From: Pseudarthrobacter sp. NamE2
GTDB lineage: Bacteria > Actinomycetota > Actinomycetes > Actinomycetales > Micrococcaceae
Length of the DNA: 64,000 nt
Direction: 5' to 3'
Assembly: GCF_005796205.1 (NCBI RefSeq)
Contig: NZ_VAHN01000001.1
Coordinates: 496,001-560,000, forward strand
Position numbers and translations under genes: made by a program. Within the stretch, counting starts at the first letter, position 1. Every line of letters begins with the position of its first letter. A model generated the notes under the pieces. It saw only the letters and a list, made by a program, of their open reading frames with translations. It had not been told where the DNA came from and ran no database searches. Of the stretch, positions 1-8,952 are shown in pieces.

Positions 1-122
1 GGTGAGCGCCGCAAACATCGGGTCCAGGAGGTGCATAGGATGCAGCGCTCTTTCTCAGGCAAACCGTGGGTGACGAACGCAACGACTTCCGAAAAGTCAA
101 GCTTTGTCAACACAAAAGAATG

Positions 123-171
123 AAAAAGCCTCTGACCTGTGGAAACACTGTGCCCGAGGTGGGACTCGAAC
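123..171. repeat. Displaced tRNA-Leu 3' end (att-like repeat, left copy)
   Basis: It contains GCCCGAGGTGGGACTCGAAC, the complement of the T-arm and acceptor 3' strand of the tRNA-Leu at 13369-13450. Similarity continues outward through an AAAAA...CCTCTGAC segment matching the tRNA terminator region at 13340-13355. Identity stops abruptly after position 171. No remaining tRNA body follows, so it is a fragment and not a gene. Confidence 0.85.
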
Positions 172-259
172 TGTCTTCCAAGCCTTGCAAACACTGAGAA
201 CCCGCGAAATCATGCGGAATTCAAAGCAGTTCGAGGGCTGTACAACCCGATCCGAGGCC

Positions 260-286
260 AAGAGTGTGGACATTGCCCACACTCTT
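260..286. repeat. Palindrome shared by both island ends (left copy)
   Basis: Inverted repeat AAGAGTGTGG / CCACACTCTT around a 7-nt centre. The core GTGTGGACATTG-C/T-CCACACT recurs at 13001-13025 in the same orientation, followed in both places by related sequence (TTTGG, then CGGCGGA, then CGCTC). The following T residues also make it look like a terminator. The recurrence near both island ends favours a recombination or protein-binding role. Confidence 0.6.
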
Positions 287-410
287 TTGGGGCCCGTATT
301 CGGCGGAGGCGTTGATTGGTCGCTCTTGGTAAGGGCACATGTCCACGGCGCCTCTTCCGCCCGCCTGCAAAATGATTCATACCCACCTGAGGAGCATCAA
401 CCCGCCGGAC

Positions 411-1163
411 TCATTCCTGCGCGCCAGCCTTCGCTGCGTATGCCGTGGCCTGCTCACGCACTTGCCGGATGTAGGCATCGGACTGGTTGTAGGCGTAGAT
501 CGCGTCGGTCCACCCGTCAGCGGTTGTAAGGTCACGGCCGCCGGCACACAGATAGGTCGCCGCGCTGAGGGCCGCATCATCGATATTGAACGGATCCGCC
601 GTTCCGTCCCCGTTCCCGTCCAGCCCGACCAGCTGCCACGTCGTAGGAATGAACTGCATCGGCCCCACAGCACGGTCCCAGCGGGTATCCCCGTCCAAGG
701 CACCGGCGTCCGTATCGGCGATAGCGGCGAAGCCGGCACCGTCGAGAACCGGGCCCACAATCGGGCGGCTCCCCTGCCCCGCGCTGGTCAGGTAGCCGCC
801 GCCGTAAGTTCCATGTGCTGTTTCAACGAAACCAATGGCGGCCACAGTGTTCCAGCCAATCCCGCACGCCGGAGCGGCAGCATTCACGGTCTCGGCCGCG
901 GCAACATACGCCCGCAGTGCGCGTTCAGGGATCCCGGTCTGCCCTGCAGCCCGGATCACCCAGTCAGCATCCGCGTTTTTGGTGACGTTCACGGCGGTGG
1001 TCATACCGGAGGACAGCATTTCGAGCCCAGCCTCCGCCCGCGGAGGCGGAGAAAACGCACCACGGGCGTCAGTGCCAAGTTGCCCAAGCGCCCAGAATAA
1101 AGAAGCGGTGGTGACACAAATTGCAAACAAGACAAGGACCACAAGGCGTCTGAGACGAAGCAC
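411..1163 (-). CDS. Lytic murein transglycosylase, SLT-like, membrane anchored
   Basis: 250 aa. The N-terminus is basic and then hydrophobic (about residues 7-28), fitting a signal anchor or secretion signal. The domain shows the transglycosylase pattern: a catalytic-type glutamate in GFVETAHGTYGGG (E114), then RAVGPMQFIPTTW and a calcium-loop-like LDGNGDG, ending with the AYNQSDAYIRQV motif. By family it cleaves peptidoglycan glycan strands outside the membrane. The start is GTG and the ribosome binding site is weak, so a start a few codons downstream is possible. It is transcribed away from the catabolic operon and towards the island's left end, and could be cargo unrelated to catabolism or a remnant of transfer functions. 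Confidence 0.82.
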   Translation of the reverse strand: MLRLRRLVVLVLFAICVTTASLFWALGQLGTDARGAFSPPPRAEAGLEMLSSGMTTAVNVTKNADADWVIRAAGQTGIPERALRAYVAAAETVNAAAPACGIGWNTVAAIGFVETAHGTYGGGYLTSAGQGSRPIVGPVLDGAGFAAIADTDAGALDGDTRWDRAVGPMQFIPTTWQLVGLDGNGDGTADPFNIDDAALSAATYLCAGGRDLTTADGWTDAIYAYNQSDAYIRQVREQATAYAAKAGAQE

Positions 1164-1640
1164 CGACTAATCAAACCACCCCCAGGCCCCCCACCCTTAA
1201 CGACGGGCTCAGCGACACTTCGTTAACTCCTCCTACGCGGCGAGTCACGGAACGGACTCCTTGTGGCCTGATACCTGATTCCCCCAAAAAGTCATGCTGC
1301 CTGATCTCGGTACCTCGATGAACCCGTAAAAGCTGGAGCGCTGCTTGTCATTCTGACATGCCCCACGATCGCTGGGCGGGTCCTCCGCGCAACCAGGGCG
1401 CTACCGCGCCGACCCCGGAAACGAAACTTCATTCACAAGAACGGGTGAAGCATTGGTTCCGGCTGAAGTTTTCGCTCGGGAGAGGGTTCCCAGTTCCACT
1501 CCGGCCCCTCAACCCAGCGGTGGTCCCCTACCAGTACCACGCGCACAACCAACAACCGCAGAAAACACAGCAATCGCACGGGTAAAGCTCCGCCATAAGG
1601 AGGCATGCCCTAGCCGCCTTCGATCATTTGCTTCGATCTC
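1164..1640. other. Intergenic region, no gene recognised
   Basis: The region lies between divergent genes. Short open frames here have no recognisable domain, no convincing ribosome binding site and no family resemblance. It probably holds the 5' region of the transglycosylase gene. Confidence 0.6.
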
Positions 1641-1671
1641 TTGACACCTCACGCGATCGGAAAGGTATCCT
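1641..1671 (+). promoter_or_regulatory. Promoter of the lyase/TRAP operon
   Basis: A perfect -35 TTGACA at 1641-1646. The -10 candidates are GGTATC (1664-1669, 17-nt spacing) and TATCCT (1666-1671, 19-nt spacing). It lies 13 nt upstream of the operator-like site and 46 nt upstream of the first ATG. Confidence 0.6.
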
Positions 1672-1683
1672 TTTTTCAATCCG

Positions 1684-1701
1684 CACAATCGTTTGCGCTA
1701 A
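1684..1701 (+). promoter_or_regulatory. LacI-type operator, copy 1
   Basis: CACAATCGTTTGCGCTAA. Its exact reverse complement occurs at 6777-6794 upstream of hyuA. The AATCGTTT core has the CG-centred shape typical of LacI-family operators. It lies just downstream of the promoter -10, where a repressor would block transcription. The likely ligand is the LacI-type protein encoded at 5673-6686. Confidence 0.75.
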
Positions 1702-1716
1702 GAGAAGCGAGCAAGC

Positions 1717-2652
1717 ATGGAACAGGTCAAACTCGAGGGGGTTATCACTGCGATAGTGACGCCCTTTAACAGCGATGAATCATTGGATCTCGCATCGCTC
1801 GAGGCCTATGTAGAGCATGTCATTGGCGTTCCTGGTGTAAATGGAATTCTCACCTGCGGGTATTCCGGTGAGGTCACGAGCCTCAACCGAGAGGAGCAGT
1901 TGCAAGTTGTCAGCTCCGTCGCCGAGGTTGTCAACGGCAGGATCCCAATCCTGACCGGTGTCGAACCAACCTCGACCAGGGACACAATCGCCTTTGGCAA
2001 CCAGCTCAAGGAGGCCGGGGCAACTGTGCTCCAAATCAACACCCCGTTCTACAACATCCTTCGCCGTGGGTTCATCAATAACGAAGACGTCGTCGTGAAG
2101 TTCTTCCGGGACCTGGCGGAGGGCATCGACATGCCGATGACCGTCTTTCAATACCCGGTGTCGTCCGGAGTAAATTATCCGGCGAAAACGATCGCCCGCC
2201 TTGCCGAGCTTGAGCATGTCATTGGCATCAAGGAAGCAACGTCGATGGAGACCTACGAGGCCGACTACAAGGCCGTGGAGGGCAAGACAGCGGTGTTTGC
2301 GGACAACAACACATACACACTGCTGGGGATGCTCCTGTACGGGTCGCAGGGATCCATGGTCGGCATCGGAAATGTCGGTGTTCACCTTTGGACGGAGCTG
2401 TATGGGCTTGTCTCAAGCGGGGAGACTACTGCAGCTGTTGAGCACATGAACTCGAAGATCGTGCCGCTCATCAACACTTTCAGCCGGGACCTGGGGCAAA
2501 CGAAGTTCTCGTTCATCGCCCGAGTTAAGGAAGCGCTCGTTCAAATGGGGCTAATACCAGGGGGAACTACACGCGCACCCGAGCCAGCCATCACACAGGA
2601 AGACAAGGAAGAGGTTCGGTCGACGCTGCTCAAGGTTGGCCTGCTCACCTGA
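1717..2652 (+). CDS. Dihydrodipicolinate synthase (DapA) family lyase
   Basis: 311 aa, full length for the NAL/DHDPS (beta/alpha)8 family. It has GYSGE (48-52) at the substrate carboxylate loop, the conserved Tyr in VFQYPVSSG (Y146) and the Schiff-base Lys in IGIKEAT (K172). The family performs aldol cleavage, condensation or hydrolysis of 2-oxo acids through a lysine imine. It is the first gene after the operator-controlled promoter, with TRAP transporter genes following. It is therefore probably a catabolic aldolase or hydrolase giving pyruvate or a related 2-oxo acid, not a lysine biosynthesis enzyme. The substrate cannot be read from sequence. Confidence 0.85.
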   Translation: MEQVKLEGVITAIVTPFNSDESLDLASLEAYVEHVIGVPGVNGILTCGYSGEVTSLNREEQLQVVSSVAEVVNGRIPILTGVEPTSTRDTIAFGNQLKEAGATVLQINTPFYNILRRGFINNEDVVVKFFRDLAEGIDMPMTVFQYPVSSGVNYPAKTIARLAELEHVIGIKEATSMETYEADYKAVEGKTAVFADNNTYTLLGMLLYGSQGSMVGIGNVGVHLWTELYGLVSSGETTAAVEHMNSKIVPLINTFSRDLGQTKFSFIARVKEALVQMGLIPGGTTRAPEPAITQEDKEEVRSTLLKVGLLT

Positions 2653-2741
2653 GCACCGCTCCAAGGCATGGGAAGGGGCAGCACGGACACTGAGCAGTAT
2701 CGGTGCACGGTTTAGACGGATCAACTGCAAGGAGAGGAACA

Positions 2742-3770
2742 ATGCGTACCAGAAAACGCGGCATTGCTGCGGCGATACTTGCGGCCATAGCCCTCGTCCT
2801 CACAGCATGCCAAGGCGGCCCTCCGGGAGGAACCGGCAACCCTGATGAGATTGGTGAGCGGAAGCTCGTCTTCGCTCTGATTACTCCCGAGTCTTTCCCT
2901 TACTTTGACGGCGCAGAAAAATTTAAGCAGGTAGTCGAAGAAAAGACTGACGGAAAGATCACCGTTGACATTTTCGCTGGTGGACAGCTGGGCCAGGAGC
3001 GCGATATCAACGAGTCGATTTTGGATGGTTCGATTCATATAGGCGTAGGCGCTGGGGCGCTTGCGACACTGGCGCCGGTGATGAATCTGCTTGAGCTGCC
3101 ATTCCTCATCCAGGACCAGGCACACATGCAACGCATCGTCGACTCTCCTGCCGCTGACCAGCTTAAGGAGCGTATCCGCACCGAGGGCAAATTCCACGTG
3201 CTCGATTTCTTCAGTACGGGAGACAGCTCCATTCAGACTGTGGACGTTCCGATCAATGAACCATCGGACCTCAATGGACTGAAGCTGCGCTCAATAGAAA
3301 ATCCAGCGCTCACAGACGCCCTGCGGTCCTTGGGCGCGAACCCGACACCAATGCCTTACGGCGAGGTTTACACGGGTATCCAGACCGGGGTTATTGAAGG
3401 TGCCACCCTTGACTGGGGCTCTGTCAACTCACTGAAGCTCTTCGAACTTGTCAACTATGCCACCGCTCCGGAGGCGGCATTCCTCGCGGAACCGCGGCCG
3501 GTCATCATGTCAGCGGATTTCTGGGACACCCTGAATCAGGCTGAGCAAGAGGCTATCTCCGAGGCGATGACCGAGGCAGCGACATATGAACGGCAGTTCT
3601 TTGTTGACCTGCAGAAAAAAGCCATTGAGGCGGTGACGGGTGCCGGAGTAGAAGTAACCCAGATCGACGAGCAGGCCTTCCTGGAAATTCTGGAGCCGGT
3701 CTGGAGGAAGTGGGCAGCTGACCTGGATGCAGAGGACATGCTGAAGACCATCCAGGATTTGCGGGAATAA
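2742..3770 (+). CDS. TRAP transporter substrate-binding protein (DctP family)
   Basis: 342 aa lipoprotein. The start is the ATG preceded by AAGGAGAGG; an upstream in-frame codon at 2703 lacks such a site. A basic n-region and hydrophobic stretch end in the lipobox LTAC (C23), so it should be anchored outside the membrane. The mature part has DctP-family features: GGQLGQERDINESILDGS near the N-terminus, then KLRSIENP and MPYGEVYTGIQTGVIEGA around the ligand pocket. DctP proteins bind carboxylate-bearing ligands and deliver them to the QM membrane subunits. Its stop codon overlaps the dctQ start by 1 nt (TAATG). Confidence 0.9.
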   Translation: MRTRKRGIAAAILAAIALVLTACQGGPPGGTGNPDEIGERKLVFALITPESFPYFDGAEKFKQVVEEKTDGKITVDIFAGGQLGQERDINESILDGSIHIGVGAGALATLAPVMNLLELPFLIQDQAHMQRIVDSPAADQLKERIRTEGKFHVLDFFSTGDSSIQTVDVPINEPSDLNGLKLRSIENPALTDALRSLGANPTPMPYGEVYTGIQTGVIEGATLDWGSVNSLKLFELVNYATAPEAAFLAEPRPVIMSADFWDTLNQAEQEAISEAMTEAATYERQFFVDLQKKAIEAVTGAGVEVTQIDEQAFLEILEPVWRKWAADLDAEDMLKTIQDLRE

Positions 3771-4351
3771 TGACCTTAGAACCCGCCCACAAGGCTGAGG
3801 ACGGGAGCGAGCCGCCCACGCGGTTTGCTCCCGGGGTACGCCTCGTGAAGGGTTTGGACCAAACCCTCGGGCTCCTTGACCGCGTACTGCTCTGGGTCTG
3901 CAGCCTGCTCTTCGTGTCCGTCGTGGGTGTGGTGCTCGCATCGGTCTTTTTTCGATACGTTCTCAACGCGTCGCTGAGTTGGGGCGAAGAACTAGCCCGC
4001 TACCTTTCGATTTGGCTGGTGTTCCTAGGCCTTGCCTGCGCACATCGCCGCAGCGAGCATCCCGCGCTGCAGTCCCTGCTCGGCAGGATCCCTGGCATCA
4101 ATCCCGAGGTGGCGAGGAGGATCGGTGAATTCATAACGGTCATCGTGAGCTTCGCTGTCGTCTGGTACGGCACCGAGGGGACGGCTGCGAATTTCGACCG
4201 TAATCAGGTGAGCCCGGCCTTGCAGATTCAGATCGCGTGGGCGTACCTGGCCATTCCGGTCGGGTTTGCCCTCATGGGCTTGCAGGGGATCGTGCGAATG
4301 TTCTCAACGGTGCCGCCGCCACCGGCAGATCCGGAACTCGAGGAGATCTGA
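3770..4351 (+). CDS. TRAP transporter small permease (DctQ family)
   Basis: 193 aa with four hydrophobic segments after a polar N-terminus of about 35 residues. The stretch FFRYVLNASLSWGEELARYL with the following WLVFLGLACAHR is the characteristic DctQ region. It pairs with the large M subunit to form the sodium-coupled permease. The genes before and after overlap it by 1 nt (TAATG and TGATG), so translation of P, Q and M should be coupled. Confidence 0.88.
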   Translation: MTLEPAHKAEDGSEPPTRFAPGVRLVKGLDQTLGLLDRVLLWVCSLLFVSVVGVVLASVFFRYVLNASLSWGEELARYLSIWLVFLGLACAHRRSEHPALQSLLGRIPGINPEVARRIGEFITVIVSFAVVWYGTEGTAANFDRNQVSPALQIQIAWAYLAIPVGFALMGLQGIVRMFSTVPPPPADPELEEI

Positions 4352-5628
4352 TGCCTGGGATTTTAATTGGCGGATTCTTAGGGCTGATGTCCCTTGGCGT
4401 GCCGCTGGCCATAGTCATTATTGGAACCGGGCTCATCTACATCATGTTGGCCACCCCTGCGCCGTTGACTGTTGTTGCTCAGCGACTGTTCGTGGGGATG
4501 GACGATTTCACCCTCATGGCCATCCCTCTCTTCGTGCTCGCCGGCTACCTCATGAACGAAGTCGGGCTCACCGAACGGCTGGTCCGGCTTACCCGGTATC
4601 TCTTGCGGAAGATTTATGGAGGACTAGCCCAGGTCGCCGTGCTTGTGTCAATGATTTTTGGCGGCGTCAGCGGCGCTGCCGCAGCCGATCTCGCCGCAGT
4701 TGGCATCACGATGATCCCGGAGATGCAGCGCGACGGGTACAAACGCGAGTTCTCCGTGGCAACGATTACGGCTGCTTCGCTCATGGGGGCCGTTATTCCG
4801 CCCAGCATCCCCTTTATCATCTACGGGGTTCAAAGCCAGACTTCCATTGGTGATTTGTTCATCGCCGGCATCATCCCTGGAATTCTGATCGGAGTAACGG
4901 TCATGGTTACTAATTACGTGCTTCTCCGACGGCAGGGCTTTGTCACTCCGACGTTGCGTCCTGACCAGGTTCTTGAGGGCAAAGACCTCGCCATCTCTGC
5001 CCGGGATGCACTGATTGCGCTGTTCATGCCGGTTCTTATCATTGGCGGCATCCTTGGTGGAGTCTTTACACCAACCGAAGCCGCGGCAGTGGCAGTGTTT
5101 TATGCCCTTATCGTGGGGCTTGTGTACCGCACGTTGAACGTGGAGAAAGCCCTTCATGTTCTTCGCGCTTCAGTCGTCATGACTGCCACGGTCATGATCA
5201 TCGTAGCCTCGTCATCCGTGCTCAACTGGGCGCTGGCTTACTCCAGGCTGCCAAGCCTTGTGGCGGAACTGATGTTGGCGATTACGGACAGCCAGACTGT
5301 GTTCCTGCTGATTGCACTGATTGTGCTGCTGCTGGTTGGTATGCCGCTCGATCCGGTTCCCGCGATCATCATCGTTACTCCTGTGCTTTTGCCTGCCGCA
5401 ATCAGTTATGGCGTCGATCCCGTGCACTTCGGCGTGGTCACGGTGCTCGCCCTCACTTTAGGACTGGCCACCCCGCCTGTCGGGGCAAGTCTTTTCGTCG
5501 CGATGTCCATCAGCAAGGTGCCAATGGGGCGGCTCTCGGTGGCGGTCATGCCCTTTATCATTGCGCTGCTGGCGCTAACAGTTCTCATCACCTTTGTGCC
5601 GCAGATCTATAACTGGCTTCTCGCCTGA
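4351..5628 (+). CDS. TRAP transporter large permease (DctM family)
   Basis: 425 aa from the ATG at 4351, which follows AGGAG and overlaps the dctQ stop. The protein is hydrophobic throughout, with 11-12 predicted segments. DctM signatures include ALFMPVLIIGGILGGVFTPTEAAAVAVFYAL, the GGVSGAAAADLAAVG segment and PPSIPFIIYGV. It is the ion-coupled translocation subunit. It ends 44 nt before the convergent lacI-type gene and no clear terminator is visible between them. Confidence 0.9.
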   Translation: MPGILIGGFLGLMSLGVPLAIVIIGTGLIYIMLATPAPLTVVAQRLFVGMDDFTLMAIPLFVLAGYLMNEVGLTERLVRLTRYLLRKIYGGLAQVAVLVSMIFGGVSGAAAADLAAVGITMIPEMQRDGYKREFSVATITAASLMGAVIPPSIPFIIYGVQSQTSIGDLFIAGIIPGILIGVTVMVTNYVLLRRQGFVTPTLRPDQVLEGKDLAISARDALIALFMPVLIIGGILGGVFTPTEAAAVAVFYALIVGLVYRTLNVEKALHVLRASVVMTATVMIIVASSSVLNWALAYSRLPSLVAELMLAITDSQTVFLLIALIVLLLVGMPLDPVPAIIIVTPVLLPAAISYGVDPVHFGVVTVLALTLGLATPPVGASLFVAMSISKVPMGRLSVAVMPFIIALLALTVLITFVPQIYNWLLA

Positions 5629-5672
5629 GTGTCTGCGGCGGAGAGTAGCAACGGCGGTGTCGGTGGGTTCCG

Positions 5673-6686
5673 TTACGACCGGGAGAGTACCGACGACTGC
5701 CGGGGAATCAGTTGGGGAGCCTTGACCACGGACTCGACTGTCTCTCCATTCATCAAAGCCAAAAGCAGGTCGACGGCGGCGCTCCCCATCTCCTGAAGGG
5801 AAACACGGACGCTAGTAAGGGGGATGGGAAGGAGGGAGCTGACTTCAGAATCATTATAGCCAACGACAGCGAGATCTTCCGGAATGGTGAGCCCGCATTG
5901 GCGCGCCACGGACATGGCGGCAAGGGCACTGATATCGTTCACGGCAAAAATTGCCGTTGGCCGGACGGGAAGGTTCAGCAGATTCGCCGCTGCCCGGCCG
6001 GCAGAATCGGCATCGAAGGTGCCCTGCTGTATCAATTCGGAATGGACCGGCAGGTTCGCCTCCGCCATCGCCCGCCGATACCCACAGGCCCGATTTAGCG
6101 CTGTGCTGACATCCGTGGGGCCACTGATATGCCCAATGCGCGTGTGGCCTTGGTCGATGAGGTGGCGAGTGGCGAGGTAGCCCCCGACTTCATCATCGCC
6201 GGTCACGCCTGGGTAGTCAGCGGATTTGCGGTTGAGCAGCACGAACGGCACACCACGTCGCTCAATCTCGGGCAAGTACTGGTCATGTATCTTTGCTGTT
6301 GCGAGGATCAGGCCATCGATTCTCCTGTCGATAAGGCCCTTGATCGCAACGTTGTCCACCCCTCCCACTTCGGCCCCCGCGGTAAGCGTGTGGTAGCCGA
6401 ATTTCATTGCACGAATTTGCGCAGCCTCGAACATTTGGGCGAGCACATAGTCTGTGAACCTCGGAATCGCCATTCCAATCATCATCGCCCTCTTGGTACG
6501 CAGGCTTTGCGCCCAGGGGTTCGGCTCGTATCGCAGCTCGGCGGCGGCCTTGTGGATCCGGTCCACGGTTTCCTGCGGGATGCGCGATTCAGGCAAGCCA
6601 TTGAGAGCACGGGAAACCGTAGAGGGATGCACTCCGGCTGCCTCAGCGATGTGCTTGATGGTCGGCTTACGCCTCGATGATTCCAC
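5673..6686 (-). CDS. LacI-family transcriptional repressor
   Basis: 337 aa from the GTG at 6686, chosen because it follows GAAGAGGG and places the helix-turn-helix at the usual position (TIKHIAEAAGVHPSTVSRAL, residues ~9-26). A longer in-frame start at 6728 is possible. The hinge (PNPWAQSLRTKRAMMIGM) leads into a periplasmic-binding-protein-like effector domain (VTGDDEVGGYLATRHLIDQG, VVGYNDSEVSSLL). It lies between the transporter operon and hyuA, divergent from hyuA, with matching operator-like sequences at both promoters. It probably represses both units and responds to the imported compound or an intermediate. Confidence 0.9.
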   Translation of the reverse strand: MESSRRKPTIKHIAEAAGVHPSTVSRALNGLPESRIPQETVDRIHKAAAELRYEPNPWAQSLRTKRAMMIGMAIPRFTDYVLAQMFEAAQIRAMKFGYHTLTAGAEVGGVDNVAIKGLIDRRIDGLILATAKIHDQYLPEIERRGVPFVLLNRKSADYPGVTGDDEVGGYLATRHLIDQGHTRIGHISGPTDVSTALNRACGYRRAMAEANLPVHSELIQQGTFDADSAGRAAANLLNLPVRPTAIFAVNDISALAAMSVARQCGLTIPEDLAVVGYNDSEVSSLLPIPLTSVRVSLQEMGSAAVDLLLALMNGETVESVVKAPQLIPRQSSVLSRS

Positions 6687-6748
6687 GGTCCCTCTTCCAG
6701 CCAGCCGGTTCGCTTTCCCCACATCCACTGTAGTGCTGTACCTGCTCC

Positions 6749-6778
6749 TTGACCCCCAACACTCCTCGTCGGTATATT
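6749..6778 (+). promoter_or_regulatory. hyuA operon promoter
   Basis: -35 TTGACC (6749-6754) and -10 TATATT (6773-6778) with 18-nt spacing, 59 nt upstream of the hyuA start. The operator-like site begins inside the -10 box. Confidence 0.65.
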
Positions 6779-6794
6779 AGCGCAAACGATTGTG
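6777..6794 (+). promoter_or_regulatory. LacI-type operator, copy 2
   Basis: TTAGCGCAAACGATTGTG, exact reverse complement of 1684-1701. It overlaps the -10 box and probable transcription start of the hyuA promoter, and lies about 90 nt from the divergent regulator gene, so autoregulation is possible. Confidence 0.75.
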
Positions 6795-6837
6795 CAGGAT
6801 AGAAGTCAGTCGTGTTTCCAGCCACGGAGGAACCGAA

Positions 6838-8952
6838 ATGTCTTTCGTTATTGGGGTTGACATCGGCGGAACGTTCACGGATGTTTCCGTTATCGACAGA
6901 TCGACACAGCGTGAGGTCATCGCCAAATCGCCGACAACCCCATACGACCTGATGGAAGGCCTGCTGGACGGGGTGACGAGGGCAGCCCAACAATTCGGAC
7001 TGTCGTTGTCTGAACTGCTGGGGAAGGCCGAACGCTTCTCGCACGCAACGACCCAAACCACTAACGTGATGTTCACTTGGCAGCAGGGAGCCGTTGTAGG
7101 GCTTCTCGCGACGAGGGGATTTGGGGACGAAATCCTCATCATGCGCGCCCGCGGCAGGGTGGCGGGCCTGGGACTTGCAGAGCGTCGCCATCTCCGCGCC
7201 ACAGACAAACCTCCCCAGATCGTTACCCGGGACCGCATCGTTGAGCTGGCAGAACGCGTAGACCGCTCCGGCCGAATCATCGAGCCGCTTCGGCGAGAAG
7301 AGGTCGAGGCCGGCGTGAGGCGGCTTCTCGCCGACGGTGTGACCTCATTCGCGGTCACGCTGCTCTGGAGCCACCAATGTCCCTCCCATGAGCAGCTCGT
7401 GCGCGAAGTGATCCTCGACCTCGCGCCCGAAGCCCACGTGTCGTTGTCGAGCGAAATCTCGCCTGTGACGGGCGAATACGAACGCACCGCAACGACAGTT
7501 GTGAACGCTTTCGTGGCACCGACACTGGAGAGATACCTGAAGCGCCTGAATGAACGTCTCATCCGAGAAGGCCTACGGGTTCCCATCCTTATCTTCCAGG
7601 CCGGCGGGGGTGTGAGCGACATCCCGTCGATCCAGCCCGTGAGCACGATCGAGTCCGGGCCAGCGGGCGGCCTGGTTGCCGTTCAGAAACTGGCCTCAGC
7701 AATGAAGCAGGAGCGGGTCATTGCCACCGACGTGGGGGGAACTACCTTCAAGGTGGGGCTCATCGTCGACGGTCGATGGTCAATGGCTTCCGAAACGATT
7801 ATCAATCAGTACACCTTGCTCTCACCCATGATCGATGTCGTGTCCATTGGCGCGGGCGGTGGCAGTATCGCCTGGGAGGATGACGGCCGCTTACGGGTCG
7901 GCCCGGAGTCCGCTGGGGCGTCACCCGGACCTGCTTGCTACGGCTGGGGCGGCACGAGGCCCACCGTCACTGACGCTGACGCCATGCTCGGCTACCTCGA
8001 CCCTGCACGGTTCCTGGAGGGCCGCATCCAGTTGCGGCTTGACCAAGCAGAGGCCGCGGTTAAGGAGTACATCGCTGATCCGCTCTTCGGCGGCGACGTG
8101 GTCGCCGCCGCCGCAGGCATCCGGCAGGTCGTGGATTCGCAAATGGGTGACCTCATCCGGAAAGCAACACTGGAGCGCGGGTATGACCCCCGAAAGTTCG
8201 TCCTGGCAGCCTATGGTGGAGCTGGACCTGTGCATGCCGCGTCCTACGCGAAAGCTGCGGGTGTTTCCCGGCTGGTGGTTCCGCTCAGCGCGACGGCGTT
8301 CTCCGCCTATGGGGTTGTGATCGCAGACACGGTTCGCACGGTTCAGCGGTCCATCAGCAGGGAGGCTGGGCGCGACAACGAGGTACTGGCAGGCAGTTAC
8401 GATGACGTGTCAAGGCAGGCCATCGCAGCTCTCAATGCTCAAGGCATCGACACTGACAGTATTACCGTCATTCGCTGGGCGGACATGCGTTACGAGCGGC
8501 AACTACACGATGTGCGAGTGCACCTCTACGGCGACCGTACCCTCAACGGCACACTCGTTGACGACCTGACGCACGCTTTTACTGAGCGCTACGAAGTTTT
8601 GTTCGGGAAGACGGCCCGGCTGAAAGACGTGGTGCCCCGCATTCTGCGGATCGGAGTTGACGCTGCTGCCTCAAGCGGAATCGCTGTCAGGCAAGAGACG
8701 CTCCCTCCGGCATTGCCCCAGCTTGCTCAACCAGCACACCGGCGCAATGTCTACTGGCCCGAGACGGGCGGCTGGATAAACACCGCAATTTACGCCGGGA
8801 ACGAAGTAAGTATCGGTCATGATTTCGTTGGGCCCGCAATCGTCGAACAACTCGGCACCAGTGTCGCAATTCCACCAGGAGCCGCTGCACATGTCGACCA
8901 GTGGCGCAATCTGATTATTGCTCTGGACCATGCAGGAGAACCCAATGAGTGA
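6838..8952 (+). CDS. HyuA-type hydantoinase / acetone carboxylase beta-like subunit
   Basis: 704 aa; the ATG follows GGAGG. N-terminal ATPase motif GVDIGGTFTDVSVID (about residues 4-18) and a second ASKHA-type motif ATDVGGTTFKVGL in the middle, followed by the SIGAGGGSIAW segment, identify the HyuA family. The family covers N-methylhydantoinase A, 5-oxoprolinase N-half, and acetone/acetophenone carboxylase subunits; all couple ATP hydrolysis to activation of a carbonyl or amide. The stop lies 8 nt inside hyuB, so the two are translationally coupled and should form one enzyme. The zinc ribbon on the partner favours a carboxylase-like reaction over an amidohydrolase, but this is inference. Confidence 0.88.
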   Translation: MSFVIGVDIGGTFTDVSVIDRSTQREVIAKSPTTPYDLMEGLLDGVTRAAQQFGLSLSELLGKAERFSHATTQTTNVMFTWQQGAVVGLLATRGFGDEILIMRARGRVAGLGLAERRHLRATDKPPQIVTRDRIVELAERVDRSGRIIEPLRREEVEAGVRRLLADGVTSFAVTLLWSHQCPSHEQLVREVILDLAPEAHVSLSSEISPVTGEYERTATTVVNAFVAPTLERYLKRLNERLIREGLRVPILIFQAGGGVSDIPSIQPVSTIESGPAGGLVAVQKLASAMKQERVIATDVGGTTFKVGLIVDGRWSMASETIINQYTLLSPMIDVVSIGAGGGSIAWEDDGRLRVGPESAGASPGPACYGWGGTRPTVTDADAMLGYLDPARFLEGRIQLRLDQAEAAVKEYIADPLFGGDVVAAAAGIRQVVDSQMGDLIRKATLERGYDPRKFVLAAYGGAGPVHAASYAKAAGVSRLVVPLSATAFSAYGVVIADTVRTVQRSISREAGRDNEVLAGSYDDVSRQAIAALNAQGIDTDSITVIRWADMRYERQLHDVRVHLYGDRTLNGTLVDDLTHAFTERYEVLFGKTARLKDVVPRILRIGVDAAASSGIAVRQETLPPALPQLAQPAHRRNVYWPETGGWINTAIYAGNEVSIGHDFVGPAIVEQLGTSVAIPPGAAAHVDQWRNLIIALDHAGEPNE

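Noticed and set aside
148..171. A second tRNA-Leu gene at the left end
   Set aside because: Only the 3' part of the gene is present; the anticodon and D arms are absent.
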